This document shows positions 1-12,839 of a stretch of DNA of 64,000 nt, piece after piece (the stretch's first letter is position 1; each line of letters starts with the position of its first letter). The notes under the pieces were generated by a model that was given only the letters and a program-made list of their open reading frames with translations, made no database searches and had not been told where the DNA came from. The stretch is taken from contig JBITNC010000001.1 in NCBI GenBank assembly GCA_050084985.1, forward strand, positions 82,832,001 through 82,896,000, in the 5' to 3' direction. A program made the position numbers and the translations under genes. Source of the stretch: Nageia nagi. Taxonomy: Eukaryota; Pinophyta.

Positions 1-330
1 GGGAATAGCAATTGCTTGCTCTTGATTCCAAAGAATGATGGAAGCTATGAAATTTAATGATGTTCAAGGGGAATGAAATGATAGAGAATATGATAAGGTT
101 GACTTTCAATTCAAATGGGAAGAATAATTTCTTATCCTTGATCCTAAAGAATGATGAAAGCTATAAAATTAAATGATGTTCAAGGAGGGTGAAATGTTTC
201 AAAATATCGTAAGAAAGAACATTGACTTCCAATTCAAATGGGAAGAATAATTTTTTATCCTCAATCCCAAAGAATGATGGAAGCTATAAAATTTAACAAT
301 GTTCTAGGGTTGACTTTTATCAATCTACTA
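1..330 (-). repeat. Tandem repeat in the 3' region of element A, unit about 115-123 bp
   Basis: Three diverged units start near 28, 143 and 266, each with a block like AAAGAATGATGGAAGCTAT and a block like TTCAAATGGGAAGAATAA. The same repeat occurs in the opposite orientation in element D at about 47990-48340. Tandem repeats between pol and the 3' LTR are typical of Tat-lineage elements. Confidence 0.7.
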
Positions 331-879
331 GGAGAAATTTCTTGCTTAAACTTGTAGAATGAGTAGAACCAAGTAGTTTTAACAACAATAATGTTAACTC
401 CCATTTCAATAGGAAGAATAATTACTTGCTATTTTTTGCAAGGAATATGGAAGCACCTCAAATTTAGCAACTCATAAGGAATATGTGGATGTATGTGTGT
501 ATGAAGGTATGAATTTTAACTCTCATGAACATGGATAAATGAATAACATAATTATATTTATGTCAAACATAACATGTTAGTAACTCACCAAGTTTATAAT
601 AATAATATATATATATATTACTATATGAAATGGATAATTTAATAAAGAAGTGTAATAATAATACATTTGATATTAAATTCATCAAATAATTTTTTGTTTT
701 AGTTTCATCTATTGGGGATGATATAAAACAAATTTATAATACATATAAGTTTACTATGAACTCGTGTGTGTGCAATGATGTTTGTTTACTTCTCTTGATG
801 CTTGCATACTTAATATTTCAAGAGCATAAAATATGTAAGCTAATTCATTTATATGAAACATATAGAGGTCCATCATGAA

Positions 880-1025
880 GACTAGACATGTTACCACTTC
901 TAGATGAGCATCCATAGCCCTGATGAAGACTAACCTCTAGATCCTATTACAACCTTGCTCTATTGCTAGTCAAGCATTCATAGCCTTAATAGATGATAAT
1001 ATAATAACCCAAGAATTTTACCTTT
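880..1025 (-). other. Conserved bipartite 3' UTR motif, copy in element A
   Basis: On the minus strand this contains two copies of a GGGCTATGGATGC-like block about 60 bp apart. The first is flanked by arms at 989-994 and 958-963 that can pair (ATCTAT with ATAGAG, one end mismatch). Homologous copies lie at 18210-18350, 36860-37010 and 47310-47465. It has no open frame; a cis-acting RNA element is the best guess. Confidence 0.55.
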
Positions 1026-1654
1026 TTTTTTTTTTGAATCTTTTGCTATCTATATGCGTATTTTTCTTCCTATTCTCTTTTCATCTATCCTAACTCCTGG
1101 TTCAAAATGTAAAGAAATAACAACAAAAATAATCACTCAAAATTATGCTCAAGGAACATCTAGTTTTTTATTATTTTGATATTTTAAATATGAAAATGTG
1201 TGTGAGTTCATAATATTCTAAAGATGTATCATAGTTATGTTGGTTTATCATCTTAAGTTTCAAAAACATTATAGAAGATATTTTGATAAAATCAAATATG
1301 AATATTATATCCATAATATCACTTCTTTATTTATACATACAACTATATATATAAATAATATGTGGATGGATATGTAATTTGTAAATACAACTTGGTAAGT
1401 TACTAAAATCATCATATTTGATATTTAATATATTTATAGGGATGATGAACAAGATGAATACAATGGTGTGATATGAACACATAGGAAAATGCACCCAATA
1501 GCCAAGACACTTTAGAAATAATTTTTTGAGTGTTTATACATATAATATATAAATATGTAGATATATATTTTTTGATTTTTAGTAATTTTTTGATTTGTTT
1601 GGATTTTGGCAATATCTTATTTTCTAATTTTTTTTTTAAGATTTTTGAATCATA

Positions 1655-1659
<5 letters not shown>

Positions 1660-1698
<39 letters not shown>
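1660..1698. repeat. (TA)n microsatellite
   Basis: Uninterrupted TA dinucleotide run of about 39 bases, next to T-rich sequence that corresponds to the A-rich tract found after ORF Y in B (17634-17715) and C (36256-36420). Confidence 0.95.
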
Positions 1699-1701
<3 letters not shown>

Positions 1702-1739
1702 TTAATCATTTTCATCTTGTATATAATGAATCTTACATC

Positions 1740-2400
1740 GACTAAGGATTTGCAGTAAATGACTATGAGAGATGGGATGAAAATGAAAAGTATGAATAGT
1801 ATGGTCAACCATCCAATGTGTGGCATGGTGAATGATAGATACATAAAACATAGTCCTAATAAAAAGTATTTACAGATATTATATGGATAATGGTGAGTTC
1901 ATCAAAAGATTCTTGAGGATGTAAGGATGGTGGTCTATAAAATTTAACAAGTATACAAATGAATGGATTAATAGGGGTATTAATCATAATTTTCCATATG
2001 AAATACAGTCTAGAATATAGGCTGATGAGATTTTGGAGAATCTCTTTATCTGGTATATCATAAATCATGTAAGTTCCCCAACATGGTCCATGCTCAATAT
2101 ATAATAGACTCATCAAAAAGGAATTTTTTTTAAAATACTATAAGCATGATCAGATATATATAGTAGATTTAACAATGCTATTATAGAAAAGATCTTATGT
2201 TGAACACATTTAAACAACTCAAAAAAGTGGTCTATGTCTACATCCAATGATAGGACTTGACTCTTTACATGATCACTTCGGAATGTACATGGTGAACATG
2301 GGATGTAAAGGGAAGATAATTCCTAAGGAGTTGGTGGAATTTGATATGGATAGAAAATCATTTGATTGGTTGGTTTATAAGCATAATGAGGATGACTCAT
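1740..2400 (-). pseudogene. ORF Y (post-integrase ORF of unknown function), element A copy
   Basis: This is a minus-strand reading frame homologous to ORF Y in C (35563-36212) and B (17034-17625). The most open part (1856-2116) reads MIYDIPDKEILQNLISLYSR, matching IPNEEFIQDLI in C and IPNEEFLQNLI in B. Another shared block is LHPQESFDELT, identical in A and C. I recognise no domain and no catalytic motif. Its position after integrase and ORF X and its presence in three copies show that it belongs to the element. Frame breaks occur upstream of 2116 and near 1850. The function is unknown. Confidence 0.6.
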
Positions 2401-2640
2401 GATGCTAGTGTTTAAAATCCAATCAACCACTTGCAACATTATATGCAAATTTTAAAAATTGCATGCTATTTTTTGGAGATGCAACATATAGAAAGCTTTT
2501 ATTTGCATGTAGATAATCCTTAGGCATGAAAAGGTCAAACAATATATATATAATACAAATATATGTACAACACCATTTTTTATTTAATTTTCAAGTTTTT
2601 TTTGGTATTTTTTTGTAATTTTTGTATTTTTTACAATGGA
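2400..2640. other. AT-rich spacer between ORF X and ORF Y in element A
   Basis: No open frame. It contains T-rich runs equivalent to the spacer at 35345-35560 in C and 16700-17030 in B. Its position between two ORFs would also suit an intron, but no splice signals could be assigned with confidence. Confidence 0.5.
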
Positions 2641-4083
2641 AGGCAATTTACAATCCTTAAATGATGTTGGTAAACACTTTTCCTATGAATAAACCAATGT
2701 CCATCATATAAGAAGTAATGGTAAGGAGGGCACAATCAAAGATGAAGGGGAACTTGTCCCAAAATAGATGGTTGGGAATGAATAGGATATGAAATGAGTG
2801 GTGGCACTAATGGTTTAGGTTTAACTTCATAATAATTCTCTTACATTTCATAGATGAAGTTGAAACTCCAGTATATACCTCAGTAAGTAACAAGAAGGAT
2901 GACATATATATGGGATGAAATGAAACTAGAGGTGGTGGAATCAGTGGTAATGGAAAAGTCCATGAAGGGAAGTATGGAATGAGACTCCTATAAAAGCGCA
3001 AAAACTCCTTTTGTATATAGTGTTAGAATAATATTTATGGTCAACAATTTTGATTTATTTTCTCTTATTTAAACATTAAATGATTCATTCAAATCATACT
3101 TTCACATTCAATGGATTGTTCATGCAATAACTATTACTAAAAAATGAACTATGACTATATACAATTTCATTTTTTGAAAATAATGACATGATATATGATA
3201 ATACTTGATCTAAAATAATTGAAATTAGGATGAAAGAATGTCCCATATATTTGATATGAAGATCTTCAACACAATCAATCACAATTTTGGGTTTATCATA
3301 AGACCAATGTAGATGAAACCATTGTAATAAACTCATTTTAGATTCTTGTTTCATACACATTTTGTGTGCCTTTATTTTGATTGCAACTTTTGGACCATTT
3401 ATTATTAATTCCCATGCATTTGATGTATGATCCTCATAATATTTCATGGCTATCACTTGTTGAATATCTTTTTGTAAAGCTAGAAAATGAGAAATAAGTG
3501 TATAAGAACATTTTCAAAGTAACATCATGTAATCATACCCTCTATACCTATCCATGAAATTTAGATTAATGTAATCAAATTAGAATTATATTTGTAAATA
3601 TCTTGATTATTGAAGTATTGAAGGTTTTCTTTGAGTATTATGAGAAGGATAATGAAGAAATATTGATTACAAATATAAAAAGCATTGATTAATATTTTTC
3701 TTAATTTTCCTTAACTTCCTTGGTTTAGGTATTATGATAAGGATAATGAAGGAATCAAGTTTTGATGACACAAATCTCTTGTAATCTGATTTATCCAAGT
3801 CATGATTGAGTGTAAACTTTGTAGATTTTGAGATGCAATGTCTAAAACCCAATCATTAAAAGTATAATCAAGTATGAGTCTATGTGCTGCAATGGGCTAA
3901 TATAAGCATAACAAGTTTATTTTATGCATTTATATATGGTAATGCTAATATACCAAGAAGTACATATCTTGATCTATATAAATATCAAGATTATCTTATT
4001 TAATACATATTTCACATCTATCATATTTACCTAGATAATAATTCAAAGCCGAATTCCTTTGTATGTTAATGGGAAAGTGAAGG
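2640..4083 (-). pseudogene. ORF X (post-integrase ORF of unknown function), element A copy, 5' end cut by element C
   Basis: The minus strand is homologous to C 33712-35340 and B 15198-16700 over its length. The best preserved block (3094-3456) contains SNAWELIINGPKVAIKIKAH followed by QESKMSLLQWFHLHW and KPKIVIDCVEDLHIKYMGH; C has QESKMSLIQWFYFHW and KPKIVIDCIEDVHIKFMGY. The C-terminal part (2807-3001) is proline-rich (YFPSWTFPLPLIPPPLVSF) and ends with a short MKCKR block. Several stops and shifts break the frame. The first codons are missing because element C is inserted at 4083/4084. There is no recognised domain; the protein is a likely accessory product of this Tat-like family. Confidence 0.65.
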
Positions 4084-4587
4084 TGTACACACCAAAAAAT
4101 GACCCTTATTTTGATATATGAAAAGAAAAAGGAAAAGTTAAAGTAAATTAAAAAGTTTAATAAAGTTGGCAAAATGCTAGCATTTGATTCCTAGACGCTG
4201 GTGACTCATACCAATCACTAGCATTTGATGCCTAGACATTGGCAACTTTGAATTTGGGAAATTAAAAATAAAAATAGTAATATTAGAAGCATCTTGGGAA
4301 AAAAAGTAAAGGATTATAGATGAGTCACCATATATATTGTGCATCCTTACTTTGAATGACAACCATGAAAAAGTTGGATAGGCTTTTCTATCCAAATTTT
4401 TATCTCCAAAAGTGAAAACTTTTCTTATTTTTGAAAACTATAAATAAAGCCTTAAGATATGAAGTAAGGTAAAATTTGAATGCAATATTAATCTATCAAA
4501 ATGTATGCAAGTTTTTATTGAGTTAGATACATTATTATTTCATTTTTTATATGCTTTTTTATGCTCATTTTTTACTTTTATGGTATG
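4084..4587 (+). repeat. Element C 5' LTR, first part (U3 up to the B insertion)
   Basis: It starts TGTACACACC and aligns with the start of the B LTRs (4588 and 23085), including the AAAAAATGACCC block. It ends with GTATG (4583-4587), which is repeated after B at 23971-23975. A TATAAATAAAG box near 4440 is a plausible promoter TATA. A 41-bp repeat in U3 (near 4176 and 4217) contains CTAGCATTTGAT. Confidence 0.85.
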
Positions 4588-5474
4588 TGTAGACATCAAA
4601 AAATGACCCTTCTTTCAATAAACAAAAGAAGAATTGAAAATTAAAACTAAATAAAAATGTTTATTATAGTCATATAAATGCTATCATTCAACACTTGAAC
4701 ATGGGAAATTCATACTAATCATTGGCATCCTATCCTAGACATTGGTGATTCTAAAGTTATAAAAATCAAAGAAAAAATGGAAAAATTTGGGCACCCAAGG
4801 AAACAAATCAATGGATCTTAGATGACTCATCCTTGATCTTATTCCATCCCCACATGGATAAAACCTATGATAATACTAGATGAAATTTTTTATCCAATCC
4901 TTGCCTCCAAAATAGTAATTTTAACCACCCCAAAATTCTATAAATTAAACCTTCTCCTAAGGAGAAAAAAACATTTTTTGCAATGATACTCTACTAAAAT
5001 ACATTTAGACTTATAGTACGTAATTGCATTACATTTTTTCCATGCTTTCATACCTATATTATGTTATACTTTCATATATTTTTAACTTTGTGAGTAGGTA
5101 TGTTTGATAGGTTTTTTATTTGCATTTATGCAATATTTGTAGGTTCATGGTAGCTGGTTTGAGTAGAAGAAAACCAAAGAACTACTAAGCAATTAAATAT
5201 CATCATCAACATTTTCTTGTAGGTTCTTAGAGACACTAATAAAGGCTTGTAGACATCAATATGCTCATTTAGAGGAGGCCTAAGGGAGCTTATATCTCCC
5301 TTTACAAATAAAAATCCCTTACTGTACAAGGAATTATTATACATCACAAATCGACATGAGATTTTTCATTGTAAATTGATTATTAAGGTCTATTAAAAAT
5401 TCAATAAAAGAATTATTATTGGTTGTAACATGCTTTATTCTATTTATTGATAGGGTTATTTTTTGGGTAGTACA
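4588..5474 (+). repeat. Element B 5' LTR
   Basis: It begins TGTAGACATC, ends GGGTAGTACA and is 887 bp. Its partner is at 23085-23970 (886 bp). The CTATAAATTAAACC block near 4939 is conserved in all LTRs of the B/C type and is the likely TATA box. Confidence 0.93.
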
Positions 5475-5477
5475 TTT

Positions 5478-5497
5478 TGGTGCTATAAGGAGGGCCC
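5478..5497 (+). promoter_or_regulatory. Primer binding site of element B
   Basis: TGGTGCTATAAGGAGGGCCC lies 3 bases after the LTR. It matches the D site (41317-41336, TGGCGCTAGAAGGAGGGCCC) at 18 of 20 positions. It is not the initiator-Met site; I could not assign the tRNA. Confidence 0.8.
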
Positions 5498-7347
5498 TTA
5501 CACACAAGCTACATCAAAAATGATAGGTAGGGGGTGTTTTATGTATTTTATTTTTCATTGTTGTATTTTGTGTCTTGTAGTATCATAACTAATTTCATGT
5601 TATTTTTGTATTTTTTATTTGCTATCTATATTTTGTGAATATTAGTGACCCAAAATCAAAAATTGACTTAAGTAATATGCTTGTGATTTTCATCAAAATC
5701 CTACGATCTTGAATCAAATTATGAAATGCTAGCAATTGGAAATAGAGGGTATACACTTAAAATTTTATCAATTCTGAAAACATAACTTAGACACTAATAT
5801 AGAAAATAGAAATAAACCCCTTTTCTATGATTTCTCTACTCAGATTGCATATAGGAAGGGTAGATAAATGTTTAAGTAACATGCATTGTGTTGCTTTATT
5901 TTTAGTAAATTGCATGAATGTTATTTATCTTTGTTTGCTTTGGGAACATACTAACAAACTCACTTAAATTTTTTCATTACACCCACTTATGCTCTCCCTT
6001 TGCACCAAAAGGTGATCTTAGGTGATCAGAATGGGTGTAATAGGAAAAGAGTAAATGATGTTTTTCCTTTTATCACTTTATCTCATTAAGATTGATAATG
6101 AACTCTCATTAAATTACTTTTGCACTTGGAAGGAGGAATTAACTTTCATTAAGAATAGAATGAATATAAGGTTAATTTATTGGGGTTAAGGTAGATTAAA
6201 ATATATTAAATTAGTTAATTGATTAGGTGGGTATTTACCTTCACACTAAAACTCTTCCTATTTGCCTTACCACTTTGAAAGGAGGTCAAAGGATTGTGAC
6301 TCGTAGAGGAATTAAATAATTTCATCTAAAGAAATTTATTTCACATTAATACTCTTCCTGTCTACTTTACCAATCTAAAAGGAGGTCAAAGGATTATGAC
6401 TCAAACAGGAGTTAAAGAATCTCATTTAAGGTAATTTACACTCACTTAATGGCTTCTTACATGTCTTACTTTACCTCTCCAAAAGGAGGTCAAAGGTAGA
6501 TGTGATTAGTAAGAAGTGGTAAATGAACTTCACACAATTACTTCTACATTCAAAAGGAGTAAATTAATCTCATTAATCTTTGATTAAAAAATCACACTAA
6601 AAATGGGTAATGAATATCATGGGTTAGATTAAGACTCATTAATTAAAACATTGCTTTTTTTTACATTAAATAAAAAATAATCAAAGAACATGTATGTTGG
6701 GTTGGGTTGTAGTTATCACAAGTTATTTTATTTGTTAAATGCATATTCATGAAACCTTATAAAATAAACATCAATGAGTTGGAGGTGATGACCAACCATT
6801 GATTATTATACTCCTTATGTACCCACCAACCACACCATAAGCCATAGAGCCAAACCTAGAGATGAATACTAGGTTTTAGGATACAAGTTATCACTTTTTG
6901 TTGGGAAAATATAAATAAGGAGGCTATTCTTAGATTCATATATTAAGATAGTATTCAACAACATTCCTCATGCCCCATTGCACTAAGGGGACCACATTTG
7001 ATACCAAGCCGATACTTCACCATAGATTACCTATAGAATTCCAACCTACCCTTATTTAAACACCTGACTAGAAAAAATAATCTAGGAAAATTAACATGAA
7101 TAAAATGAACAATTCACATTTCTCATTAAGAAAGATTAATTCAATTTATCAACAAAATTAGATAAGATAATCACACCAAAAAGTTGATTTTATAAATAGG
7201 TTGTTTGTGCATATACTTATTTTTTTGATAATATAAATAAAAAATAAAAATATAATTGCTATGAATGATGTTTGTTTTATTTTATTTCTTATTTAGCAAA
7301 AAACAAAAACAAAAATGAAAATAACAATGTTCCAAAAATAAAGGAGA
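5498..7347 (+). other. Element B 5' leader (untranslated)
   Basis: No supported coding sequence. Between about 5985 and 6520 it holds four or more related stem-loop units, near 5993, 6262, 6365 and 6453. Units after the first share a TTTACC or CTTACC block and a GGAGGTCAAAGG block. The same leader units occur in C (24790-25110) and D (41865-42500). The rest is AT-rich with no feature I can name. Confidence 0.6.
6453..6516 (+). other. Nested stem-loop in element B leader
   Basis: Outer arms CTTCTTAC (6453-6460) and GTAAGAAG (6509-6516) pair perfectly. Inside, CTTTACC (6469-6475) pairs with GGTCAAAG (6488-6495, one bulge), around CTCC-AAAA-GGAG (6477-6488). Two weaker relatives lie near 6262 and 6365. 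Confidence 0.6.
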
Positions 7348-10100
7348 ATGGTTAACACTCATTCTCAAATGGCTCATCAATAGCAAGATCCCTATGATAA
7401 AACCTACCATGAAAGACAACCTAGTTATAGGTCTCATAGATCTAGTAGAGATATATCAAGGAGAGTAACTCCTTGAGAAACAAATGATACCTTAAATGAA
7501 GTAAGATAACATTTAACATAGGTAAGAATTCCTCATTCTTCTCATGCTCATATTCTTCTATTAGATTTAACTTATCTAGCAAAAGATACTCCAATAAGTA
7601 ATGAGGAAAAAATATTTTTAAATATTATTACCCCATCATAAATACATTCAGCTTATGCCATATTATAAAAGGGTCCTTTTATACCTAGGTATGATCATGT
7701 TACATGTTACCTACCAAATGGATGTCTTCTTTAATACCATATAAGATGAGATGATTACACCCATTCCACCATCTCTAAAAGGATGAAAGAATTTGATGAT
7801 AGCATTTTGATACATACAACCACTTTGATATCTAAATGAAGAAGCCATGCTAGTGTGTATAATGATGCTTATCATATTTTGAAAATAAACACACCTACTC
7901 CTAGGAATAGCTTTTCCTCTTCTATCACTATCCACATAAACCTTAGTACTACCCATATAACCCCTAGGACGAGTCATAGATCTCCTAAACAAAGTAATCT
8001 TGATCCTTCAAGGTATAAGGTATAAGAGATACCATCATATGTGTCTAAACCAAATCAAAATAAAAAACAAATTTAGGATAACCAACAAATTATTCTATAT
8101 AATCTATATATATAGAAATGAAATAAACCTAGAGGATTGGGGTAAAATCCATGTTCACAAACACAAGCTGTGTTTTATGCATATCAAAGTAGAACACCAA
8201 TAGGGAAACTTAATAAATAATAGGTTCAAGTTCAACTTCAAAATAGATCAAATCAAAAAGTAGTAGATAATAGGAAGTTTCCATCTAGAGCATGATCCTT
8301 GTCTCCTCAAGGTCATAAAAACTATAAAGGTCAAAATGTTCTCTTACCAAGAAGAAGGGAGGCACCACATGAGCAACAACAACCTCTAATACCTCCTTTA
8401 TCATGTCCTAGACATGAGGTTTAAAAACATCATGCTCCTACACATTTATATCAATAGGGGCAACAATAGTTGCCTCCACATCAACCTCCTTTTCCTTCTC
8501 CAACATATAATAAAAATTATTATGGTGACCAAACACCGTCCAAAATAATTTACTAGTGATTATCAAAAAATAAATAAAATGAAGGTACTAGGGATAGTAA
8601 AAATCCTATCATTCCTATGCAACCAAGTAATGACTTTGATGAAAGGTTAATAGAGATTGAAAGAATGTTACATCAACTAAACAAACATAGTCTCTTATGA
8701 AATAATTTGCAATGAGCCCAACACCCACATGTTCCTAAGATAAATATCCCTTTCAATTATGAAATTCCAAAGATTGAATCTTATATTGAATCTTTGAAAG
8801 GAAAGGAGGATCCTAAAGAACACCTAAGATGTTTCAAGTATTCAAGTTATGTAATTTCCAATGATGTTGCTTTAATGTTGCATATCTTCACTATGATACT
8901 TGCCAGATAAGCAATGGATTAGTACAATAATTTAATTGAACATAGCATCACATCATATGTGTAATTAGCTAACTTGTTCTTAGAATAATTTAAGATAAAC
9001 ATTAGAGATAAAACCTCCATAACTGATCTCACAAGATTAGAATAGTTCCAAGATGAGACAATTACAAACTTTATTTCAAGATGGAGGGTGATTTTGATAA
9101 GCATGTCTTATACTCTACCCTAAGAAGAGCTAGTAAAAATGTTTAGTAAAAGCTATATCATACCTATCACTAGTACCTTATTGATTCAACAACACAAGAC
9201 ATTTGAGGAAGCAATCTCTCAAGTTGTTGTAATCCAAAAGGTTAAAATCAAGGATGGAGAACTAAAGGGTAAAAATAAAGAACCTTATGTTAGAAATAAG
9301 AATTAGGTAGAACAATTAGCAAAACCAATATTTGCTAATAAATTTTTATATCTTAAATATGGAGAATGAAACCCTTAACAAAACATACCTAGTCCATAAA
9401 ATAAGGGAAGAAACTCTAGGCCATCACATAGAAAGTTTACTCCTTTGATTGAATTGGTTTACGATATTTTGAAAAAAACTAATGGACTATCAAATGATTA
9501 CATTACCTAAATTAATACCTAAAATACCTCATGTAAGAGATAGTAAATGGTACAATGAGAATGATTATTATCACTACCATCATCAAAAGGGTCATACTAT
9601 AAGCAAATGTAGAATATTACAACATAAAGTTCAATATTTGATTGATCAAGGAAGATTGCAGGTGGATAACCCATTATCTATTCCTAATAAAAATATATAA
9701 AAATCCAATTCCTCAACACCAAGCTAATACCATAATGTCACATCCACACAAAATTTAAGTAATGCATAAAGGGCTTCAGGATGCCTCTACTTTTGTTGCT
9801 ATGGTAAGTATAACTACAAGAGCCAAAAGGGTGCAAGGAAGACAAGATGATATTCCTAAAAATCAAACAAATGATGGTGTTTTGAAACTAAATATACCTA
9901 TACCATAACCTATTAAGGTTTTAGTAAAAGGATCTTTACAACATCAATTGAGAAATTCATAACTAAAGATGTCTTTGTTTGAGTTAATACAATAGTCAAA
10001 AGATCATAGGGAAGCTATGAACCAATTGTTGCAAATAATCGAGCTAGACATCATTGAACATAAAATATTTACATATTTTTTGGGAAATATTAAGATAATC
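7348..10100 (+). pseudogene. gag of element B
   Basis: The start ATG at 7348 (MVNTHSQMAHQ) corresponds to the C start at 25897. The capsid core lies around 8730-9260: PKEHLRCFKYSSYVISND, a tryptophan-poor version of the retrotransposon gag fold, then FISRWRVILISMSYTLP and EELVKMFSK, matching D and C. A zinc-knuckle-like block at about 9560-9620 (YHYHHQKGHTISKC) has lost its first cysteine. Many in-frame stops and shifts are present, several of the kind TAG/TAA where C or D have CAG/CAA. Gag would form the particle and bind genomic RNA. It is followed in the same direction by protease and RT. Confidence 0.8.
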
Positions 10101-10129
10101 CAAAAGACAACTATTTCCTTCTATGATCA

Positions 10130-12700
10130 TGAAGTTAGGCCATTAAACCATTCACAAGGTCAATATCCTCCATTACATATTTTAGCCTAAATAGATGGGA
10201 GAGCTTTTAAAAGGATATTAATAGATGAAGGTTCTGTAATAAATATCATTTATACAATTGCCTATAAAAACTTGAATCTCCCATTCTCACATATATGTGC
10301 ACCTTATTTATAATTAAGGGCTTTCAATGATGCTTTATGCTCAATAATGGGATCTATATCATTACCTATTACTGTAGGATCTAAAATAGTATAAACATTG
10401 TTGCAAGTTATTGAAGGAAATATAATGCAATACAACCTAATCTTAGGGAGAACTTGGATTAGAGACATACGATGCATCCCATCAACATATCAAAACTATC
10501 TAAAATATATTCATGATGGGGTGGTGCATTATGTAGTTGGATATGAAAATCCATACTTCCATTACAATTACACACGTATTCTAGGAGAAACTACTTTACC
10601 TTCTACTTATTACTTTACATCACCCATAACTCCTAAAAAGGTGTTAATAGAAGATATTTATAAAAAAGATTCTTCTCTAAATTCATTAAAAGGGTAGGAT
10701 CCTATTGATCTTGAAATACCTCATACACCAAATATTAATAAGGATCCATTACCAAAAATAGAACTGACACTCTTAGAAAAGTGAACATGGGAAGAAAGAG
10801 CACGAAGGTTAGATGAAGCAAGAAAAACCTTATCATCAAAAGCATCTTATCCCATAAATACATTGGATAATGATAGCATAATAAAAGATAAACTATATAA
10901 TATCTATCCTATGAGTATAAGATTAATAAATTATGGAATAAGAGAGTTTGCCATTGATGATGTCATTTTTAATATTTCTACAACTCAAGAAATAGGAAGA
11001 CCTAAAGAATCTCCTAGTATATAGTAGGGAAATTAATACCACTAGGGAAGTTACCTAATCAAATACTTTTTGTATATCATGGTACAATAGAACCACCTAT
11101 CCTCCCTTTACCTTAATCCAATGAAGGTATCTTGTGTGATTCATTAGAGTACTTATCATTAGATGTAAGATCATTCATGTAAAGATACTTTGATATATGT
11201 TAGTGGAAAGGATAAGGTTTAGAATGATATGAACAAGGACCTAGGTACATTATTGATATTCATTACTAATTTCCCAATGATAAAACATGATTAGGTTATA
11301 GTAACAAAAATCATGGAGTATCCAATTGAAAGATAATTGAACTAGAATCAAAAGCCAAAATATTTGAAAATTCATTTGAAACACCTAAATGAATTATGAA
11401 TCAAGATAATATGGATTTTGGAATGTTATCCTTAGAAGGATTAGTTTTTGATATGTCAATTAATATGGTAGAAATCATAGAAATAATTTGTAATATCATG
11501 GATAAAATGGACATTGATTGGTATGAAAATGATTAGTTTGAGATAGTAGATTCAAAAACTTCAAGTATCTCTTCCTCATACTTTCTAGTAGATGAAGAAA
11601 ATATAGACTTCACATTGATTCTTGAAAAACCTACAATCCAGAATTTCAAAGACATAGATACAATCTTACGAACTTCAAACTTGAATATCAATACTACTCT
11701 AAAAGATAAATATGAAAGTGAGGATGAAGAATACAATGCAAATGATAGTAATTGGTTTCTAATACCCAACCAATTTGAGGAAGGATCTCACATGTTAATA
11801 GAAGAGACCATTGATGTTGGCCTAAGTAATAATCCTAAGAACTATAAAATCATTCAATTAGGGAAATCTCTTACTAAAAAGGAAAGAATGGAATTCATGA
11901 CAATAATCAAAGAAAAATAAGAGATATTTGCATGGTCATATGTAGATATGCTTGGACTTGATCCAAATCTAGTAGTTCATAATATTGATAAGAAAGAGGG
12001 TGCTAAACTTGTTAAATAGAAGTAATGAAAAATGCATCCTACAATTGCCCTAATGGTAAAAAAAGAGTTACAAAAACTTTTAGGAGTAAAGTTTATCCAT
12101 TCTATTGATTATTCTGATTGGATTTATAATATGGCACTGGTTAAAAAACCCATTGGGAAGATTTGAATATGTATATACTTTAGGGATCTAAATAAAGCAT
12201 GTCCTAAATATGACTTTCCCCTACCAAATATAGATATCTTAGTTGATTCTACTATGAGACATCAAATGTTGTTACTCATGGATGGATTTTTAGAGTATAA
12301 CCAAATTAAAGTGGCATCGGAAGACAAACATAAAACTATATTCATAACACCTTGGAGAACATTCTATTGTAAACTAACACCTATAAGATTGAAAAATGAT
12401 GGAGCTACCTATCAAAGAGCCATAACCTACATTTTTCATGATTGCATGCATGATGTCATGGAGGATTACATAGATGATGTATTGGTTAAATAAAAAATAT
12501 GGGAAGATCATCCTAAAGTATTCATCAAAATATTTGATTAATTACTAGAACATATGATTCAATTGAATCCAAAGAAATATATTTTTGGAGTAACATCTGG
12601 GAAGTTGTTAGGTTTCATCATCTCTATGTGAATAATTGAAGTAGATCCTAACAAGATAAAAAAATAATGAATATGTTACCCCCTAAAATATAAAATAACT
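10130..12700 (+). pseudogene. Protease and reverse transcriptase of element B
   Basis: The aspartic protease lies around 10150-10560. RILIDEGS (near 10215) is the active-site region, and ILGRTWIRDIRCIPSTYQNY corresponds to ILLGRPWIQEMKCVPSTFHG in D. The linker leads to RT: FAWSYVDMLGLDP (about 11930), YSDWIYNMALVKK (about 12110), FRDLNKACPKYDFPLPNIDI (about 12180), then the catalytic YIDD within EDYIDDVLVK near 12465 and LNPKKYIFGVTSGKLLGFI (about 12565). The YIDD motif is intact, but stops lie on both sides (for example near 12018 and 12165). RT copies the element RNA into DNA inside the particle. Confidence 0.88.
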
Positions 12701-12839
12701 ACAAACCTTATAGGGTAAGTTACAAGACATAAGATGTTTCATTTTCAAATTATCAAACAAATGTAAACCTTTTAACAAACTCTTAAAGAAAGGGATTAAA
12801 TTTCACTAGGGCAATGAACAATAAGAAGGAATCGATAAA

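Larger units (their letters stand above)
1..4083 (-). mobile_element. Element A: 3' half of a Ty3/gypsy (Tat-like) retrotransposon, minus strand
   Basis: Read on the minus strand, this stretch is collinear with the post-integrase part of elements B and C. From high to low coordinates it holds ORF X, ORF Y, an A/T-rich tract, the conserved 3' UTR stem-loop motif and tandem repeats. It has no LTR in the window: its 3' LTR lies left of base 1, and its gag-pol half was separated by insertion of element C at 4083/4084. The five bases before C (4079-4083, GAAGG) are the expected target duplication, but the matching copy is outside the window. The 3' tandem repeats match element D better than B or C, so A may belong to a subfamily closer to D. 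Confidence 0.85.

Noticed and set aside
7711-7992. Minus-strand 93-codon open frame in element B
   Set aside because: It is opposite to gag coding remnants that align with C in the plus strand.
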